A DNA stretch of 64,000 nt from Desulfobotulus mexicanus (GTDB taxonomy: Bacteria > Desulfobacterota > Desulfobacteria > Desulfobacterales > ASO4-4): assembly GCF_006175995.1 (NCBI RefSeq), contig NZ_VDMB01000013.1, forward strand, positions 1 through 64,000, read 5' to 3'. Positions within the stretch are counted from its first letter, which is position 1. The number at the start of each line of letters is the position of its first letter. The translations under genes were made by a program, and so were the position numbers. Of the stretch, positions 52,285-61,780 are shown one piece after another. The notes below the pieces were generated by a model. It saw nothing but the letters and a program-made list of their open reading frames with translations, did not search any database and was not told the DNA's origin.

Positions 52285-53040
52285 CTAAACCTGAGGCTGT
52301 TCAAAATAGAGACTCAGCTGCTCAAAAACGCCCGGCCAGTTTTTTTCTATGATGTGGGGGCATTCAAAGAAATATTCACAGCATACGGCAAAAAATTCTG
52401 CCGGAGATTCCGTTGCATAGGAGCCGATGGGAAGGTGCCCATTCTGATTGATACGTTTTCTGGCGTCTTTCCATGCCGTGCGGAAAGCTTCGCTCCAGGC
52501 TCTTGAATCCATATACCGGGGCAGGGGAGGGAAGCCATTGGCTTCTCCGTTTCTCATATCCAGAATATGGGCGATTTCGTGGATAACAACATTGTACCCG
52601 CTGCCCTGACCCGACGCATGGACGTCTTCCCATGAGAGAACCACAGGTCCATTCTGCCAGGCTTCTCCGGAAAGCGCTTCATTTCTTCGATGTACGATGC
52701 CTGCCTCATCAACCTCTTCTGTATCAGGAACAAATTCAGAAGGGTAAAGGATAATGGATGTGATGGCATCCAGTGCGGAAAGCCCGAAATTCAGAACCGG
52801 AATACAGGCCAGAGTTGCCACATAGCCCCGCATGAACTCATCCACCTCAAGGCCGTGGATGCCTTCAAAATCCTTTTCATGGCAGAAGAGGGATGCCAGA
52901 TCCCTCAGCTGGAAAGCTTTATCCGGAGCCATGGAATCGAGAATAGGGATATCCGTACGCACGCTTTCCCAGAGATCCCGGTCCATGCGTACCCTGTCCA
53001 GATTTTTTTTTCTGCGCCATTCCCGGATTTTCCACCACAT
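52285..53040 (-). CDS. mtfA: MtfA-like zinc peptidase (M90 family)
   Basis: A 251-residue protein of the MtfA (Mlc titration factor A)/DUF980 family. The gluzincin-like zinc motif is VIHEIAHILDMRNGEANG with the family-specific sequence, preceded by LSWEDVHASGQGSGYNV and followed by TESPAEFFAVCCEYFFECP, which holds the third ligand. E. coli MtfA has peptidase activity and binds the Mlc repressor; no Mlc gene is nearby, so the role here is uncertain. ATG 53040 is preceded by GGAGAG; an in-frame ATG 48 bases upstream is less likely. It is convergent with the MATE gene. Confidence 0.9.
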   Translation of the reverse strand: MWWKIREWRRKKNLDRVRMDRDLWESVRTDIPILDSMAPDKAFQLRDLASLFCHEKDFEGIHGLEVDEFMRGYVATLACIPVLNFGLSALDAITSIILYPSEFVPDTEEVDEAGIVHRRNEALSGEAWQNGPVVLSWEDVHASGQGSGYNVVIHEIAHILDMRNGEANGFPPLPRYMDSRAWSEAFRTAWKDARKRINQNGHLPIGSYATESPAEFFAVCCEYFFECPHIIEKNWPGVFEQLSLYFEQPQV

Positions 53041-53154
53041 GTTTTTCTCTCCAGAAAAAAGTTGCCGTGCAAATGCTGAGGGAATCATCCCGCATATGAT
53101 CTTAGGTGTTACTACGCTTCCAAACAGCCATGGCGTCTTGCATCCGAACCAAGT

Positions 53155-54084
53155 CTATTGATGATTATTCTGTGATTGTGGGATCTCCTGCGTTTCTGTT
53201 ACCGCAGGTTTGCGGGTCTTCCAGCGGTCATGCACCCACAGCCATTGCTCCGGGTATCTGCGGACCATAACCTCAATGGCATTGTTGTACCTCTGGGTAT
53301 TGATGCGGATATCTTTTTCGGGATTTCCCGTACGGACAAGGGGAATTTCCGGATAGAAAATCATTTTATATTTTTCCCCTTCTCTGGCAATGAGGGCAGG
53401 AACAACGGCTGCTTCCGTTGCAAGGGAAAGCAGAGCCGGACCCTTGGATGCATAGGCTTCGCATCCCATAAAATCAATCAGTGTACCGTTTTTTGTATTG
53501 GCGTTCTGATCAATGAAGATGGCTATACTTTCACCCATGTTCAGTCTGTCATGGATTTTTTGTACAGAATTACGCAGGGGAATCATGTTTGCGCCAAGGC
53601 GGGTTCTGGCCCGGAGAAAAAAAGCATCTAAAGGTTTGAAATCCATGGTTCTGTAAATGGTATTATTGGGTAGTTTGATTCTCTCAAGGCAGGCAGGCAG
53701 GATTTCCCAGGTACCGATATGACCTGTGATGAGAATGACTCCCTTTTTTTTCCGGTAAGCTCTGCTGAGATTCTCCAGACCTTCTGGCTCAAGGTAGTCA
53801 TAGATATTACGAGCATCAAGGTGCAGGCCCCATCCGATTTCAAAAAACATTTCCCCCCAGTGTTTGAAAACATTAAAGGTAAGGGAACGGATCTCTTTTT
53901 CTGATTTTTCCGGAAAGACCATGGCCAGGTTTTTTTCTGCCAAAAGCCTGTGCCTGCGGTCCAGTCTGTACCAGATCCGTGCAATGGCATGGGCTATTCC
54001 AACACGCCATGATTTTGGCAGCCCGCCAAGGGTCCACATGAAACCATAGATGATTGTGTAAATGATTTTATCCTGAAAACGCAT
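53155..54084 (-). CDS. lysophospholipid/lipid A acyltransferase (LpxL/HtrB family)
   Basis: A 309-residue protein with an N-terminal membrane anchor (IIYTIIYGFMWTLGGLP) and a cytoplasmic LPLAT domain. The catalytic H-x4-E/D-type motif is in GHIGTWEILPACLERI, followed by YRTMDFKPLDAFFLRARTR and GESIAIFIDQNANTKNG, and a C-terminal YPEQWLWVHDRWKTR block, all diagnostic of the LpxL/LpxM family. It should add a secondary acyl chain to Kdo-lipid A or a related glycolipid at the inner membrane. The PagL-like protein at 16 kb would act on the same molecule in the outer membrane. Confidence 0.92.
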   Translation of the reverse strand: MRFQDKIIYTIIYGFMWTLGGLPKSWRVGIAHAIARIWYRLDRRHRLLAEKNLAMVFPEKSEKEIRSLTFNVFKHWGEMFFEIGWGLHLDARNIYDYLEPEGLENLSRAYRKKKGVILITGHIGTWEILPACLERIKLPNNTIYRTMDFKPLDAFFLRARTRLGANMIPLRNSVQKIHDRLNMGESIAIFIDQNANTKNGTLIDFMGCEAYASKGPALLSLATEAAVVPALIAREGEKYKMIFYPEIPLVRTGNPEKDIRINTQRYNNAIEVMVRRYPEQWLWVHDRWKTRKPAVTETQEIPQSQNNHQ

Positions 54085-54215
54085 GGGGAATCCTTTTTCT
54101 TATGCTTGCGGGTGCTTGAAAGTATATTTTTCCGGTAACAGGGGGGGTGCCCCGTTTAAGATGGCTTTACCATAAGCCTGCGAAGCTTTCATGGAAAAAA
54201 TGCAGTTTATGATTT

Positions 54216-55772
54216 TTACATTGATCCACCGGCAAGTTTTACCACAATCACCTTCGGACCATCCATGAAATTTCTGTGTGAAAGGGCCTGTTGAAGCTGA
54301 GAAGCCGTGTGCACTTCTTCCGCAGGAACGCCCATGCTTTCCGCAAGACCGACCCAGCCGATGGAAGGGTTTTTAAATTTGGTAAGACTGGCAGCCATGG
54401 GGCCGGGGCTGCTGATTCCAGCTCTGCTCATTTCAATATCAAGGATGTTGTAACCGCCGTTTTCGCAGAGAATGGTGGTGATGGGCAGTTTTTCCCTTGC
54501 CTGTGTCCAGAGGGCCTGAAAGGTGTACATGGCACTGCCATCGGCCTGAAGCCCTATTACAGGCCGTTCAGGGCAGGCCATGGAGGCACCTATGGCACAG
54601 GGCATACCAAAACCGATGGCACCGCCTGTAATGGAAAGGGAAGTGTGCGCGGAGGCACCTGTGGCGTAATAATTATAAAAAATCCCGGAACTGATACCCT
54701 CATCCACCACAATGGCATTTTCCGGCTGCATGCTGGCAAGGATGATACCAAGGGAAACCATATCCAGCTGTTCTCCTGGATCTGCATCAAAGAGAGGAGA
54801 GCCTTGTGTGATAATATCCCCGGCATTGGCAGCGAGGATTTTGGCAAGGGTTTTTAGACTGTTTGCGGCATCGTCTTCAGATTTTGCGATTTGCAGGGTA
54901 TGGTGTCCGGGCCTCAGTATCTGCCCTGGGATACCAGGATAGCCGAAAAAGGCCACGGGTGCATCCATGCCCGCAAGTATGATGGTGTCAAAATCTTTGA
55001 GTCTTTCGATGGCAGCTTCCGGGAAGTAGGGGATTCTCTCTGGAGCAGGGATGTCTTTTCCCCGTTCCATCCGGGCTGCAAAGGTTTCCATGAAAAGGGA
55101 TGCCCCGGTTTTACCGCATATGGCTGCCGCTGCTTTAAGACCTTCAACACCTAAGGCTGAGCCGCCCAGAAGAAGTGCTGCATTTTTTGCATTTTTAAGC
55201 ATATCAGCAGCACTCTCCAGTGTCTGCTGATTTTCTTTATAATATGCATGATAAGAAAGTTCTTCAGGCAGGTTATTCATTTCCATGGCCTGCAGATCAT
55301 GGGGCAGGACAAGGCTTGCAATGCCACCGGACATGGCGGCCTCGTAGCAGGACAGTAGATCCGCCCCCAGCGTCCGGGTCCGGCCTGCATACCGTACCCA
55401 GCCCGGCAGGGAGGCGGCCAGTTTTTCCACTGGCATGGTTAGGGGAGCATTGGCTCCCCTGTGCCAGGTGGCGTGGTCTCCGATGAGGTTAATGATGGGG
55501 CTTTTTGCACGGCGGGCATTGTGCAGGTTGGCAATGCCGTTGGCAAAGCCGGGACCAAGGTGCAGAAGGGTGAGGCCGGGCTTGCCAGTCATGCGGGCCT
55601 GTCCATCCGCAGCTCCGGTGGCGACACCTTCGAAGAGACAGAGAACGGGCCTGATACCCTTTACCCTGTCAAAGGCTTCCACAAGGGGCATTTCCGTTGT
55701 TCCGGGGTTGGCATAGCAGGTGGTTATGCCTGCATGGGCAAAACTTTTAAATAAAAATTCAGATGCGTTCAT
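54216..55772 (-). CDS. TPP-dependent enzyme of the acetolactate synthase-like family
   Basis: A 518-residue ThDP enzyme with the three-domain layout. The Pyr domain (1-170) has the catalytic Glu in CLFEGVATGAADGQARMTG. A middle Rossmann-like domain follows, then the PP domain (about 340-518) with GGAIGFGMPCAIGASMACP and the ThDP/Mg motif ADGSAMYTFQALWTQARE...ENGGYNIL (ADGS in place of the usual GDGS). The length is short compared with IlvB (about 570). The group is annotated as 'acetolactate synthase large subunit' without proof; substrates may be 2-oxo acids such as benzoylformate or phenylpyruvate. No small subunit gene is adjacent. Confidence 0.87.
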   Translation of the reverse strand: MNASEFLFKSFAHAGITTCYANPGTTEMPLVEAFDRVKGIRPVLCLFEGVATGAADGQARMTGKPGLTLLHLGPGFANGIANLHNARRAKSPIINLIGDHATWHRGANAPLTMPVEKLAASLPGWVRYAGRTRTLGADLLSCYEAAMSGGIASLVLPHDLQAMEMNNLPEELSYHAYYKENQQTLESAADMLKNAKNAALLLGGSALGVEGLKAAAAICGKTGASLFMETFAARMERGKDIPAPERIPYFPEAAIERLKDFDTIILAGMDAPVAFFGYPGIPGQILRPGHHTLQIAKSEDDAANSLKTLAKILAANAGDIITQGSPLFDADPGEQLDMVSLGIILASMQPENAIVVDEGISSGIFYNYYATGASAHTSLSITGGAIGFGMPCAIGASMACPERPVIGLQADGSAMYTFQALWTQAREKLPITTILCENGGYNILDIEMSRAGISSPGPMAASLTKFKNPSIGWVGLAESMGVPAEEVHTASQLQQALSHRNFMDGPKVIVVKLAGGSM

Positions 55773-55807
55773 GACTATGATTTTTCTCCTTTTTTAAGAC
55801 CTTGTCT

Positions 55808-57883
55808 CTATACCCTGAATTTTCCCACAAGTTCAGAAAGGGTGGCCCCCAGATCTGCAAGTTCGCCAGCACTGGCCGTAATTTGCCCACCTTCATGCTT
55901 CAGGTTTTCGGTTTTAGCGTTCACACCGTTGATATCCGTAGAAATTTCCGATGCCGCAAGGGAAAGCTGACTCACATTACTATTGACTTCCTGAGTACCT
56001 GAGGATGCCTGGGAGATGTTGCCTGCTATTTCCCTTGTGGCCACGGTCTGTTCTTCCACCGCCGTTGCAATGGTGGCATTGATTTCTGAGATATCACCGA
56101 TCACCCGGACCACATTGCCAATGGCCTTAATGGTTTCTGCGGAAAGGGCCTGAACACCTTCGATGCGCTGGCGGATTTCCTGGGTTGCGCTGGCTGTCTG
56201 TCTGGAAAGTTCTTTAATTTCTCCGGCCACAACGGCAAAGCCCTTACCTGCTTCCCCGGCCCTTGCGGCTTCTATGGTCGCGTTGAGGGCAAGGAGGTTG
56301 GTCTGCTCGGATATTTCAGTAATGCTTTCGGTAACCTTGCTGATATCCATGGCTGCCTGTTCCAGAGCCATCATGCGTTCCGATGCCTGTTTGCCTGTGG
56401 CTACGGCCTCTTCGGAGATACTGCGTGCTTTTTCCGCATTCAGGGCAATTTCTGTGATGGTACTGGTCATTTCTTCCGTGGCAGTGGCTACCATATTGAT
56501 ATTTGTGCTGGCTTCTTCCATGGCTGCGGCGACATTATGAACACTGGAGCTCATTTCTCTGGAGGCGGCTGCCACCCTTCCTGCATTTTCCGCCGTGCCA
56601 CGGGTTTCTTCCGACATACGTGAAGCAATGGTATTGAGACCGGAAGAAGCCAGCCCCAGGGTTCTGGCATTGCCCTGTATCTGCTGAATCATGTTCTGAA
56701 GTTTTGCAATGAAGGTATTGAAGTTTTCACTGAGACTTGCAATCTCATCTTTTCCCTTTACGGGCAGGCGTCGGGTGAGATCCCCTTCACCCTCGGATAT
56801 TTCTTTAAGATTAATGGCCACATGCTGAATGGGACGGACAATGATGCGGTCTGCAATAAAAAAGACCACAAGGAAGAGCATGCCAATGGAAATAATTCCG
56901 ATGACCAGGCTGATATTGCGCAACTGACGGGAGCCTTCCAGCACCCTGTCCATGGAAACAGCCACGGCAAGGCTCCATGGGGCTTCGCTGGATCCGATGC
57001 GGACAGGTGCATAAAAGGTAAAGCTTTGTCCGCCGAGAAGGGCGGAACGACCATATTCCCTTGCAACCTTACCTTCCTGAACCGCCCGAATAATGCTTTC
57101 GTCAATATTGAAATCCCGCATATGTGCGCCAATGGCCTTTTCCATGGGGTGGGCTACACCTATGCCTTCATTGGAAACAAGAAAACCGTAGCTGTGTTCT
57201 TTTCCAAAGGGCTGTACTGCAGCAATGATGTCGGCCATGCGTTCCATGGAATAATCCACACCGGCAACGCCCACGACTCTGCCGCCGGTACGGATGGGAA
57301 CGCAGGCTGAAACCAGCGTGGTTTTTTTACCCGCAATCTCGTATTCCGTGGGAGGGGTGATGAATATTTTGCCTGTCCTGTAGGGCTGCCAGTACCATCT
57401 GCCATCGGGGCTGTCTTCGGCATAGGCACCTGTGATATCCAGTTCCGGCTGACCGCTGCTGCGGTGCCAGTAGGGCATGAACTGGCCCTTGTCGTCACTG
57501 CCCGGAGTATTTATGAAATCTGTATCTTTGCCGTCAAAGGCATCCGGATGCCAGACGGCCCAGGCTCCCCAGAATTCAGGATTGTCCGCCAGCACACTGC
57601 GCATAAGAGCTGCTGTCATGGCCCGTGAAGGCTTATATTCCGTATTCTGGATGCCACCCAGTATCTGGGCCATGGTTTCTGCGGCATTCAGGGGTTCTTC
57701 CAGCTGGGCGCGGACTTCTCCCCCATGGCGGTGGGCAGCTTCCATGGCAAGGTTTTCCGCATTTTCCTGCAGCTGACCCGAGGCCATATGACTGATTATC
57801 CATATGGTGATGGCAAAGGCAAGGACAGCTACAGAACATACGGCAAGGAGCAGTTTCGTTTTCAGGCGCATCCGGGAAAACAT
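55808..57883 (-). CDS. methyl-accepting chemotaxis protein with dCache domain
   Basis: A 691-residue transmembrane chemoreceptor. An N-terminal membrane segment ([20 protein letters not shown]) is followed by a periplasmic double-Cache domain (about 45-315; [21 protein letters not shown] is a typical Cache block). A second membrane segment ([20 protein letters not shown]) leads to a HAMP domain and the signalling coiled coil with the tip [21 protein letters not shown]. Cache domains usually bind amino acids or organic acids. I chose ATG 57883 with AGAGGT upstream; an earlier ATG would give a hydrophobic leader of unlikely length. It lies 35 bases downstream of nothing on its strand and is monocistronic. 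Confidence 0.94.
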   Translation of the reverse strand: MFSRMRLKTKLLLAVCSVAVLAFAITIWIISHMASGQLQENAENLAMEAAHRHGGEVRAQLEEPLNAAETMAQILGGIQNTEYKPSRAMTAALMRSVLADNPEFWGAWAVWHPDAFDGKDTDFINTPGSDDKGQFMPYWHRSSGQPELDITGAYAEDSPDGRWYWQPYRTGKIFITPPTEYEIAGKKTTLVSACVPIRTGGRVVGVAGVDYSMERMADIIAAVQPFGKEHSYGFLVSNEGIGVAHPMEKAIGAHMRDFNIDESIIRAVQEGKVAREYGRSALLGGQSFTFYAPVRIGSSEAPWSLAVAVSMDRVLEGSRQLRNISLVIGIISIGMLFLVVFFIADRIIVRPIQHVAINLKEISEGEGDLTRRLPVKGKDEIASLSENFNTFIAKLQNMIQQIQGNARTLGLASSGLNTIASRMSEETRGTAENAGRVAAASREMSSSVHNVAAAMEEASTNINMVATATEEMTSTITEIALNAEKARSISEEAVATGKQASERMMALEQAAMDISKVTESITEISEQTNLLALNATIEAARAGEAGKGFAVVAGEIKELSRQTASATQEIRQRIEGVQALSAETIKAIGNVVRVIGDISEINATIATAVEEQTVATREIAGNISQASSGTQEVNSNVSQLSLAASEISTDINGVNAKTENLKHEGGQITASAGELADLGATLSELVGKFRV

Positions 57884-58049
57884 GATGATACCTCTTTGGT
57901 GAAGGTTTTTGTTAAAAAATTCATTTCCGGGATTCCATGAGAAAAAATCTGTGGGCAGGGATCTTTGAAAGAATACTGTTATGATCACAATGTATTTGAA
58001 ATATAGATCATAAAGCCCTTCCATGAAACCTTTTTTTAAAAGAATAAGG

Positions 58050-58076
58050 CTATCCGGACAAAGGGAGTCCGGATAG
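58050..58076 (-). terminator. hairpin CTATCCGGAC / GTCCGGATAG upstream of the chemoreceptor
   Basis: A perfect 10-bp stem with a 7-base loop; on the minus strand it is followed by a T-rich stretch. It lies between the transposon and the MCP gene, in a 620-base region (57884-58505) that holds no recognisable gene. Confidence 0.5.
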
Positions 58077-58404
58077 TCTTATGGAGGGATGGAAAAAGGG
58101 CATGGGGAGAGAATCCGGAGATTATCTGTTATTATCCCCGGACGGGGGGACTGAGTGCGGGGGAGAGCGACTCAGCTACAAAGGCATTCAACCATAATTT
58201 TATTTGAAAAAGATTGGGAATCTGTCAGAAATACATTTTTTTGTCAGTTACTCTGGTTCGGTAACAGTTTATCTCTGTTATGTTCATGGATTTTCTACAG
58301 ACTGCCTTTGTTTTTATTATTATGATAGAGTTAATGAGAGGTGGTGTTGATTCTCATACACAAATCCACAAAAATTCTCACAAACAAATACCCGACAAAA
58401 ATGT

Positions 58405-58432
58405 GACCGGAAGGGGCTATCCCCTTCCGGTC
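58405..58432 (-). terminator. terminator downstream of the transposon ATPase gene
   Basis: GACCGGAAGGGG and CCCCTTCCGGTC form a perfect 12-bp stem with a 4-base loop. On the minus strand it is followed by CACATTTTTG. It lies 74 bases after the ATPase stop and probably ends transposon transcription. Confidence 0.65.
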
Positions 58433-58505
58433 TTTCATTGTAGACAGCAGTCTACCGCACCGAGTTATCCCTTAACGCTGGAGTCCCCTCGCAGTCGCCT
58501 CCGTT

Positions 58506-59342
58506 TCACTCGGATCTGTTGAACCAGTCGGCGCCGTAAAACAACTCCGCCGAGATGGTTTTTTCTTCCCTGATATATGCCTCTTCCAGAGCCATGGTAG
58601 CCATATTCATAACAGCCCTGCGATTGCCCCTTGTACTGGCGGCAATAAGATCCATAGCCTCTGAACCAAAAAGATCCGGCGGTGCGCCTGCGCTCTCAAG
58701 GCGTTTTTGGATAAAATGACGGGTGTCTATTTCATCCATAGGCCGCATACTCATAATGCCGGTTAGCCTTGAACGGATAGGCAGCATGGAAGAAAGCTCC
58801 AGACGTTTTGCAAGATTTTCATCCCCCACCAGAATAAGGGATGCCGCTGCAGCCTGCCTTGAGGTCTGGAACAAAAAAGCACTGAGATCCCAGAAGGAGT
58901 CCATTTCCATGCGCTGGGCATCATCCATGATGATAACCGGGTGAAGGGGCCTTGCGGCAGTAACCATAGCTTCAATATGCTGCTGTATCCTTGCCACCAT
59001 GGGCAGCCCCCTTGCACGGATATCCACACCCAGGGCCTCGGCGATGATCCTTGCAAGGCCGTTTCTGGGGTATCCCGCATAGGGGATGAAGATGGTTCTG
59101 TAGCTGTTTTTATCCAGCGAGTTCAAAAGGGCATGGGCAAGGGTTGTCTTCCCCGATCCTGAAGGCCCGCAAAGGGCAAGGCTTTTGCCTGTATTCAGAA
59201 GCCGATGGATGGTTTCCATCTGCTGCTGATCTTTTTTCGGCATGAAAGATTTTTTATGGGCATCGGTGTCGGCAAAGGGGTGTCTTTTCCATTGGAAAAA
59301 ATCCTGAATGGGGAGTTTTGCCGGTGGATTTGTGTATGTCAT
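58506..59342 (-). CDS. AAA ATPase, transposition helper (ExeA/TniB-like)
   Basis: A 278-residue P-loop ATPase. Walker A is ALCGPSGSGKTTLAHALLN, Walker B VIIMDDAQRM, with a sensor-1 motif LILVGDENL and a C-terminal lid with ASTRGNRRAVMNMATMALEEA. The N-terminal PIQDFFQWKRHPFADTD is typical of ExeA/GspA- and MuB-type ATPases found with transposases. It should select target DNA or activate the transposase. It starts 1 base after the transposase stop, so the two are translationally coupled, and a strong terminator follows. Confidence 0.9.
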   Translation of the reverse strand: MTYTNPPAKLPIQDFFQWKRHPFADTDAHKKSFMPKKDQQQMETIHRLLNTGKSLALCGPSGSGKTTLAHALLNSLDKNSYRTIFIPYAGYPRNGLARIIAEALGVDIRARGLPMVARIQQHIEAMVTAARPLHPVIIMDDAQRMEMDSFWDLSAFLFQTSRQAAAASLILVGDENLAKRLELSSMLPIRSRLTGIMSMRPMDEIDTRHFIQKRLESAGAPPDLFGSEAMDLIAASTRGNRRAVMNMATMALEEAYIREEKTISAELFYGADWFNRSE

Positions 59343-59343
59343 C

Positions 59344-60549
59344 TTATCTCCTTGTACTCAGGGCGTTGAGGGCGGCATCCACTTTCTTTGCGGGTGTCAT
59401 GTCCGGGCCATACCATACAGTTTCAAGATCCCATGGCATGAACCAGACTTCCACACGGGTTCCGGGCAAAGCCTTTGGAACATCGTAGCTTCGCTTTTTG
59501 AGGCGGATGGTGTTATTCAGATAGACCCTGCACTGGCGGCTCATGCGGAACAGGGATTCAATTTCTATCGTTTCGGGAATGAGGGTACAGGCACTGGCTG
59601 AGCTTAGTTTTTTGTTCAATGGAGAGGTTTTCAGTGATCCGTGAGGCTGCCTGTTATAGTTGCCCAACCAGGCACTGAAGGCCTGGTTCAGGCCCTCCAG
59701 GGTATTGGCTGGCGGCGTATCTCCATCAAGAAAGCCATCCCGGACGGTTCGGAAGAAGCGCTCCACCTTCCCCCTCCCCCTTGGTTTGCCGGGAGGCGTG
59801 TGGATGAGATGTATCCCCAATCTGGCACAGACGGTTTTTAAGTGGGTACTCGCATAGCAGGCCCCGTTGTCCGTATAAAAACGGATGGGTTTTCCATGTC
59901 TTCGAATGGCCTCCATCAGAGACATCATCATGATTTCAGTATCTTCTGATGTATAGAAACCGGCATGGACCACAAATCGGCTGGCATCGTCAATAATGGC
60001 GTGCAGATAGGTTTTTCGTTTTTTACCCTGGATAATGACCTTGGGACCATGCAGGAAGTCCGCCATCCAGAGCTGGCCAAAGACTTCATATTCAAAGGCT
60101 TTGGCAGGAAGGGGCGTGATATGGGGATCCCGCTGAAGATTGGCTGTTTGGGCAAAACGATAAAGACTTGCCCTGGAAGGAGTTTTTGTATCCCAGAGCT
60201 TTTCCTGAATGAGCTGCTCCAGCATACGGGAGAGGACCCATCTGGGATGCTTTTCCCGAAGCTCAAAAAGCCTGTCTTCAATTTTTTTGGGGATAGACGT
60301 GTGGGTGCCCTTGTTTTTGCGTTCACTGTTATCAAGGGCTGGCAAACCGCCTTTACGGTAGCGGTAAAGCCATTTTTTAAGGGTTTCAGGAGAAAAGGAA
60401 ACAGTCTTCCCGTCCGGCTGGCGGAAGCTCTGATCCGCAAGCCGCAAAAGGGCGTTTTCAAGGGGTTCATCCAGCTCATTTCTGTGCAGAATTGGGCTGA
60501 TGATGCCAAATCGCCAGACCCCGATATCCATTTTATCCCAGTTTTTCAT
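59344..60549 (-). CDS. DDE (rve) transposase
   Basis: A 401-residue transposase. The N-terminal part (1-120) has two HTH-like segments (SPETLKKWLYRYRKGGLPAL, PSRASLYRFAQTANL). The rve/RNase H core has the DDE triad in LWMADFLHG (Asp), RFYTDNGACY (Asp) and RGRGKVERFFRTVRDGF (Glu), and the C-terminal beta domain resembles Mu/IS481 transposases. I chose ATG 60549 because GGAGG lies 5 bases upstream; an in-frame ATG at 60561 adds four residues. It is coupled to the downstream ATPase gene. Confidence 0.9.
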   Translation of the reverse strand: MKNWDKMDIGVWRFGIISPILHRNELDEPLENALLRLADQSFRQPDGKTVSFSPETLKKWLYRYRKGGLPALDNSERKNKGTHTSIPKKIEDRLFELREKHPRWVLSRMLEQLIQEKLWDTKTPSRASLYRFAQTANLQRDPHITPLPAKAFEYEVFGQLWMADFLHGPKVIIQGKKRKTYLHAIIDDASRFVVHAGFYTSEDTEIMMMSLMEAIRRHGKPIRFYTDNGACYASTHLKTVCARLGIHLIHTPPGKPRGRGKVERFFRTVRDGFLDGDTPPANTLEGLNQAFSAWLGNYNRQPHGSLKTSPLNKKLSSASACTLIPETIEIESLFRMSRQCRVYLNNTIRLKKRSYDVPKALPGTRVEVWFMPWDLETVWYGPDMTPAKKVDAALNALSTRR

Positions 60550-60614
60550 TGAGACCTCCATGTGAAAGGTTAAACATGGAGGCTACGTACAAAACTGGCT
60601 TAAAAAACGAAATG

Positions 60615-61123
60615 TTAGAATTGTGTTGGTGGCTGTTCCGGCCAGCGTTTCGGGTAAAAGCAGTGCGAAAAATCCCGGGTAAAAAACCGCCAGAGGTGGA
60701 TCGGAGCCTTGTCAGGGGATAGCCCCCAATCAGCGATCCGGCCTTCCTGATTCAGCCAGCTCAGGAAGGAATCTGAAAAAAATAAAGACTGCGGGCCGTT
60801 GGCCAGGTAAATTTCAATTCTTTGGCAATGGCAGCAAGCGTACTTCCCGTTTTGAAGAGCTCATTGCAACGCATGATCGTGTCCCAGGAGTGACGGATGA
60901 TGGGGATCAGCGGGAAGGACGGAAAAGAAAAGGTTTTCTGCAAACAAAAATGATTGTTGCAGTAATAACGCTGGATTTTAATGGTTGCATTTGAATCGAA
61001 CGGGGAGTTTCTTTCGTAGGTGCCGTAGCGGATGACAAGAGTGCTGTGACATCGGCGGCAGTGGACGGTATTTTCAAGGATAAATTCTATGTTGGCGCTG
61101 GGGCCTGTTTCTGATAATGTCAT
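60615..61123 (-). CDS. zinc-ribbon transposon protein with frame break at a T7 run
   Basis: The first frame, from ATG 61123 to a stop at 60761, gives 120 residues with a zinc knuckle HCRRCHS ... YYCNNHFCLQK and an HTH-like segment LAAIAKELKFTWPTARSLY. At the T7 run (60779-60785) coding clearly continues in the -1 frame to 60615: SFLSWLNQEGRIADWG, then APIHLWRFFTRDFSHCFYP. The site T_TTT_TTT is a canonical slippery heptamer in the right register, so programmed -1 frameshifting would join both parts into about 170 residues; a simple deletion is the alternative. The protein is probably a DNA-binding accessory factor of the transposon. Confidence 0.7.
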
Positions 61124-61130
61124 TTTTTAA

Positions 61131-61211
61131 ATAAGAGGGGTTGGGGGTTATGGTTTTTTTGTCGAAATACTCATAACACAACCCCCCCTCTTATCCCCCC
61201 CAAAGGGGGGG
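61131..61211. repeat. two adjacent inverted repeats with G and C tracts
   Basis: The first repeat has arms 61131-61152 and 61172-61194 (outer ATAAGAGGGG / CCCCTCTTAT) around an AT-rich loop. The second is seven C, three A and seven G at 61195-61211. They lie between the transposon and hypA and may be a terminator or part of the transposon end. Confidence 0.7.
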
Positions 61212-61413
61212 AGGAGGATAAAAAAAGGCATAGGGCGGTTCCTGCTGTCCGGATGTCTTTTTTATTTTGAGCCTCCGATTTTCTCAAAAAGGCTTAAATT
61301 GTGATTCTCACGGAATGTAAGCAAGCTTGAGAATTCTGGGGCAAAAAGGTGGATATTTAAGAGAGAATCTACAGGTGGAGAAAAGTCCGGATACAGAAAA
61401 AAAGGTGAAAAAT

Positions 61414-61767
61414 ATGCATGAATTGCCGGTGATGATTAAAATTTTGTCTGTGGTATGCAGACATGCACAGAAAAATGGAGTTCGGGAAATAAGGAGTATC
61501 ACCTTAGGTGTTGGGATTTTATCGGATCTTGAGCCGGAGTGGATGCAGAAGTATTTTGACAGGATATCCCAGGAAACCGTGGCGGCCGGTGCAAAGCTCC
61601 ATGTGCGGCGTATTCCTGCCCTCTTTCAATGTGCCATATGTCAGGATACTTACGTCTGGGAGGACAGAAAACAGCCCATTCCAGCCTGTCCCGGATGCGG
61701 CAGATTGGGAGAAGGTCGCCTTATTGCCGGTTCAGGTTATCAGGTGCTGGAAATGGAAGCCATTTAG
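61414..61767 (+). CDS. hypA: hydrogenase/urease nickel maturation protein HypA
   Basis: A 117-residue HypA. It has the diagnostic N-terminus MHELPV, whose His2 and Glu3 bind nickel, a central helix with ILSDLEPEWMQKYF, and a zinc site CAIC ... CPGC (four Cys). HypA inserts nickel into [NiFe] hydrogenase with HypB. The ATG at 61414 (after AAAGGTG) is chosen because the nickel site must be N-terminal. No other hyp or hydrogenase gene is nearby. A lipoprotein gene follows 13 bases downstream. Confidence 0.93.
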   Translation: MHELPVMIKILSVVCRHAQKNGVREIRSITLGVGILSDLEPEWMQKYFDRISQETVAAGAKLHVRRIPALFQCAICQDTYVWEDRKQPIPACPGCGRLGEGRLIAGSGYQVLEMEAI

Positions 61768-61780
61768 ATAAAAAGGGAAA

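Larger units (their letters stand above)
58506..61123 (-). mobile_element. three-gene transposon: zinc-ribbon protein, DDE transposase, AAA ATPase
   Basis: A minus-strand operon in the order zinc-ribbon protein, rve-type transposase and ExeA/TniB-like ATPase. The pairing of a DDE transposase with a AAA helper resembles Tn7/Tn5053/IS21-like systems. ATTCTCA motifs occur at 58350-58356 and 58374-58380 on the left and inverted at 61328-61334 on the right, but I could not prove terminal repeats or a target duplication. The true ends are therefore open and the coordinates cover only the genes. Confidence 0.7.

Noticed and set aside
58300-61340. Terminal inverted repeats of the three-gene transposon based on ATTCTCA motifs and a GGTGG flank
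   Set aside because: The motifs lie at unequal distances from the presumed ends and the 5-bp match could be chance; I could not define ends with confidence.
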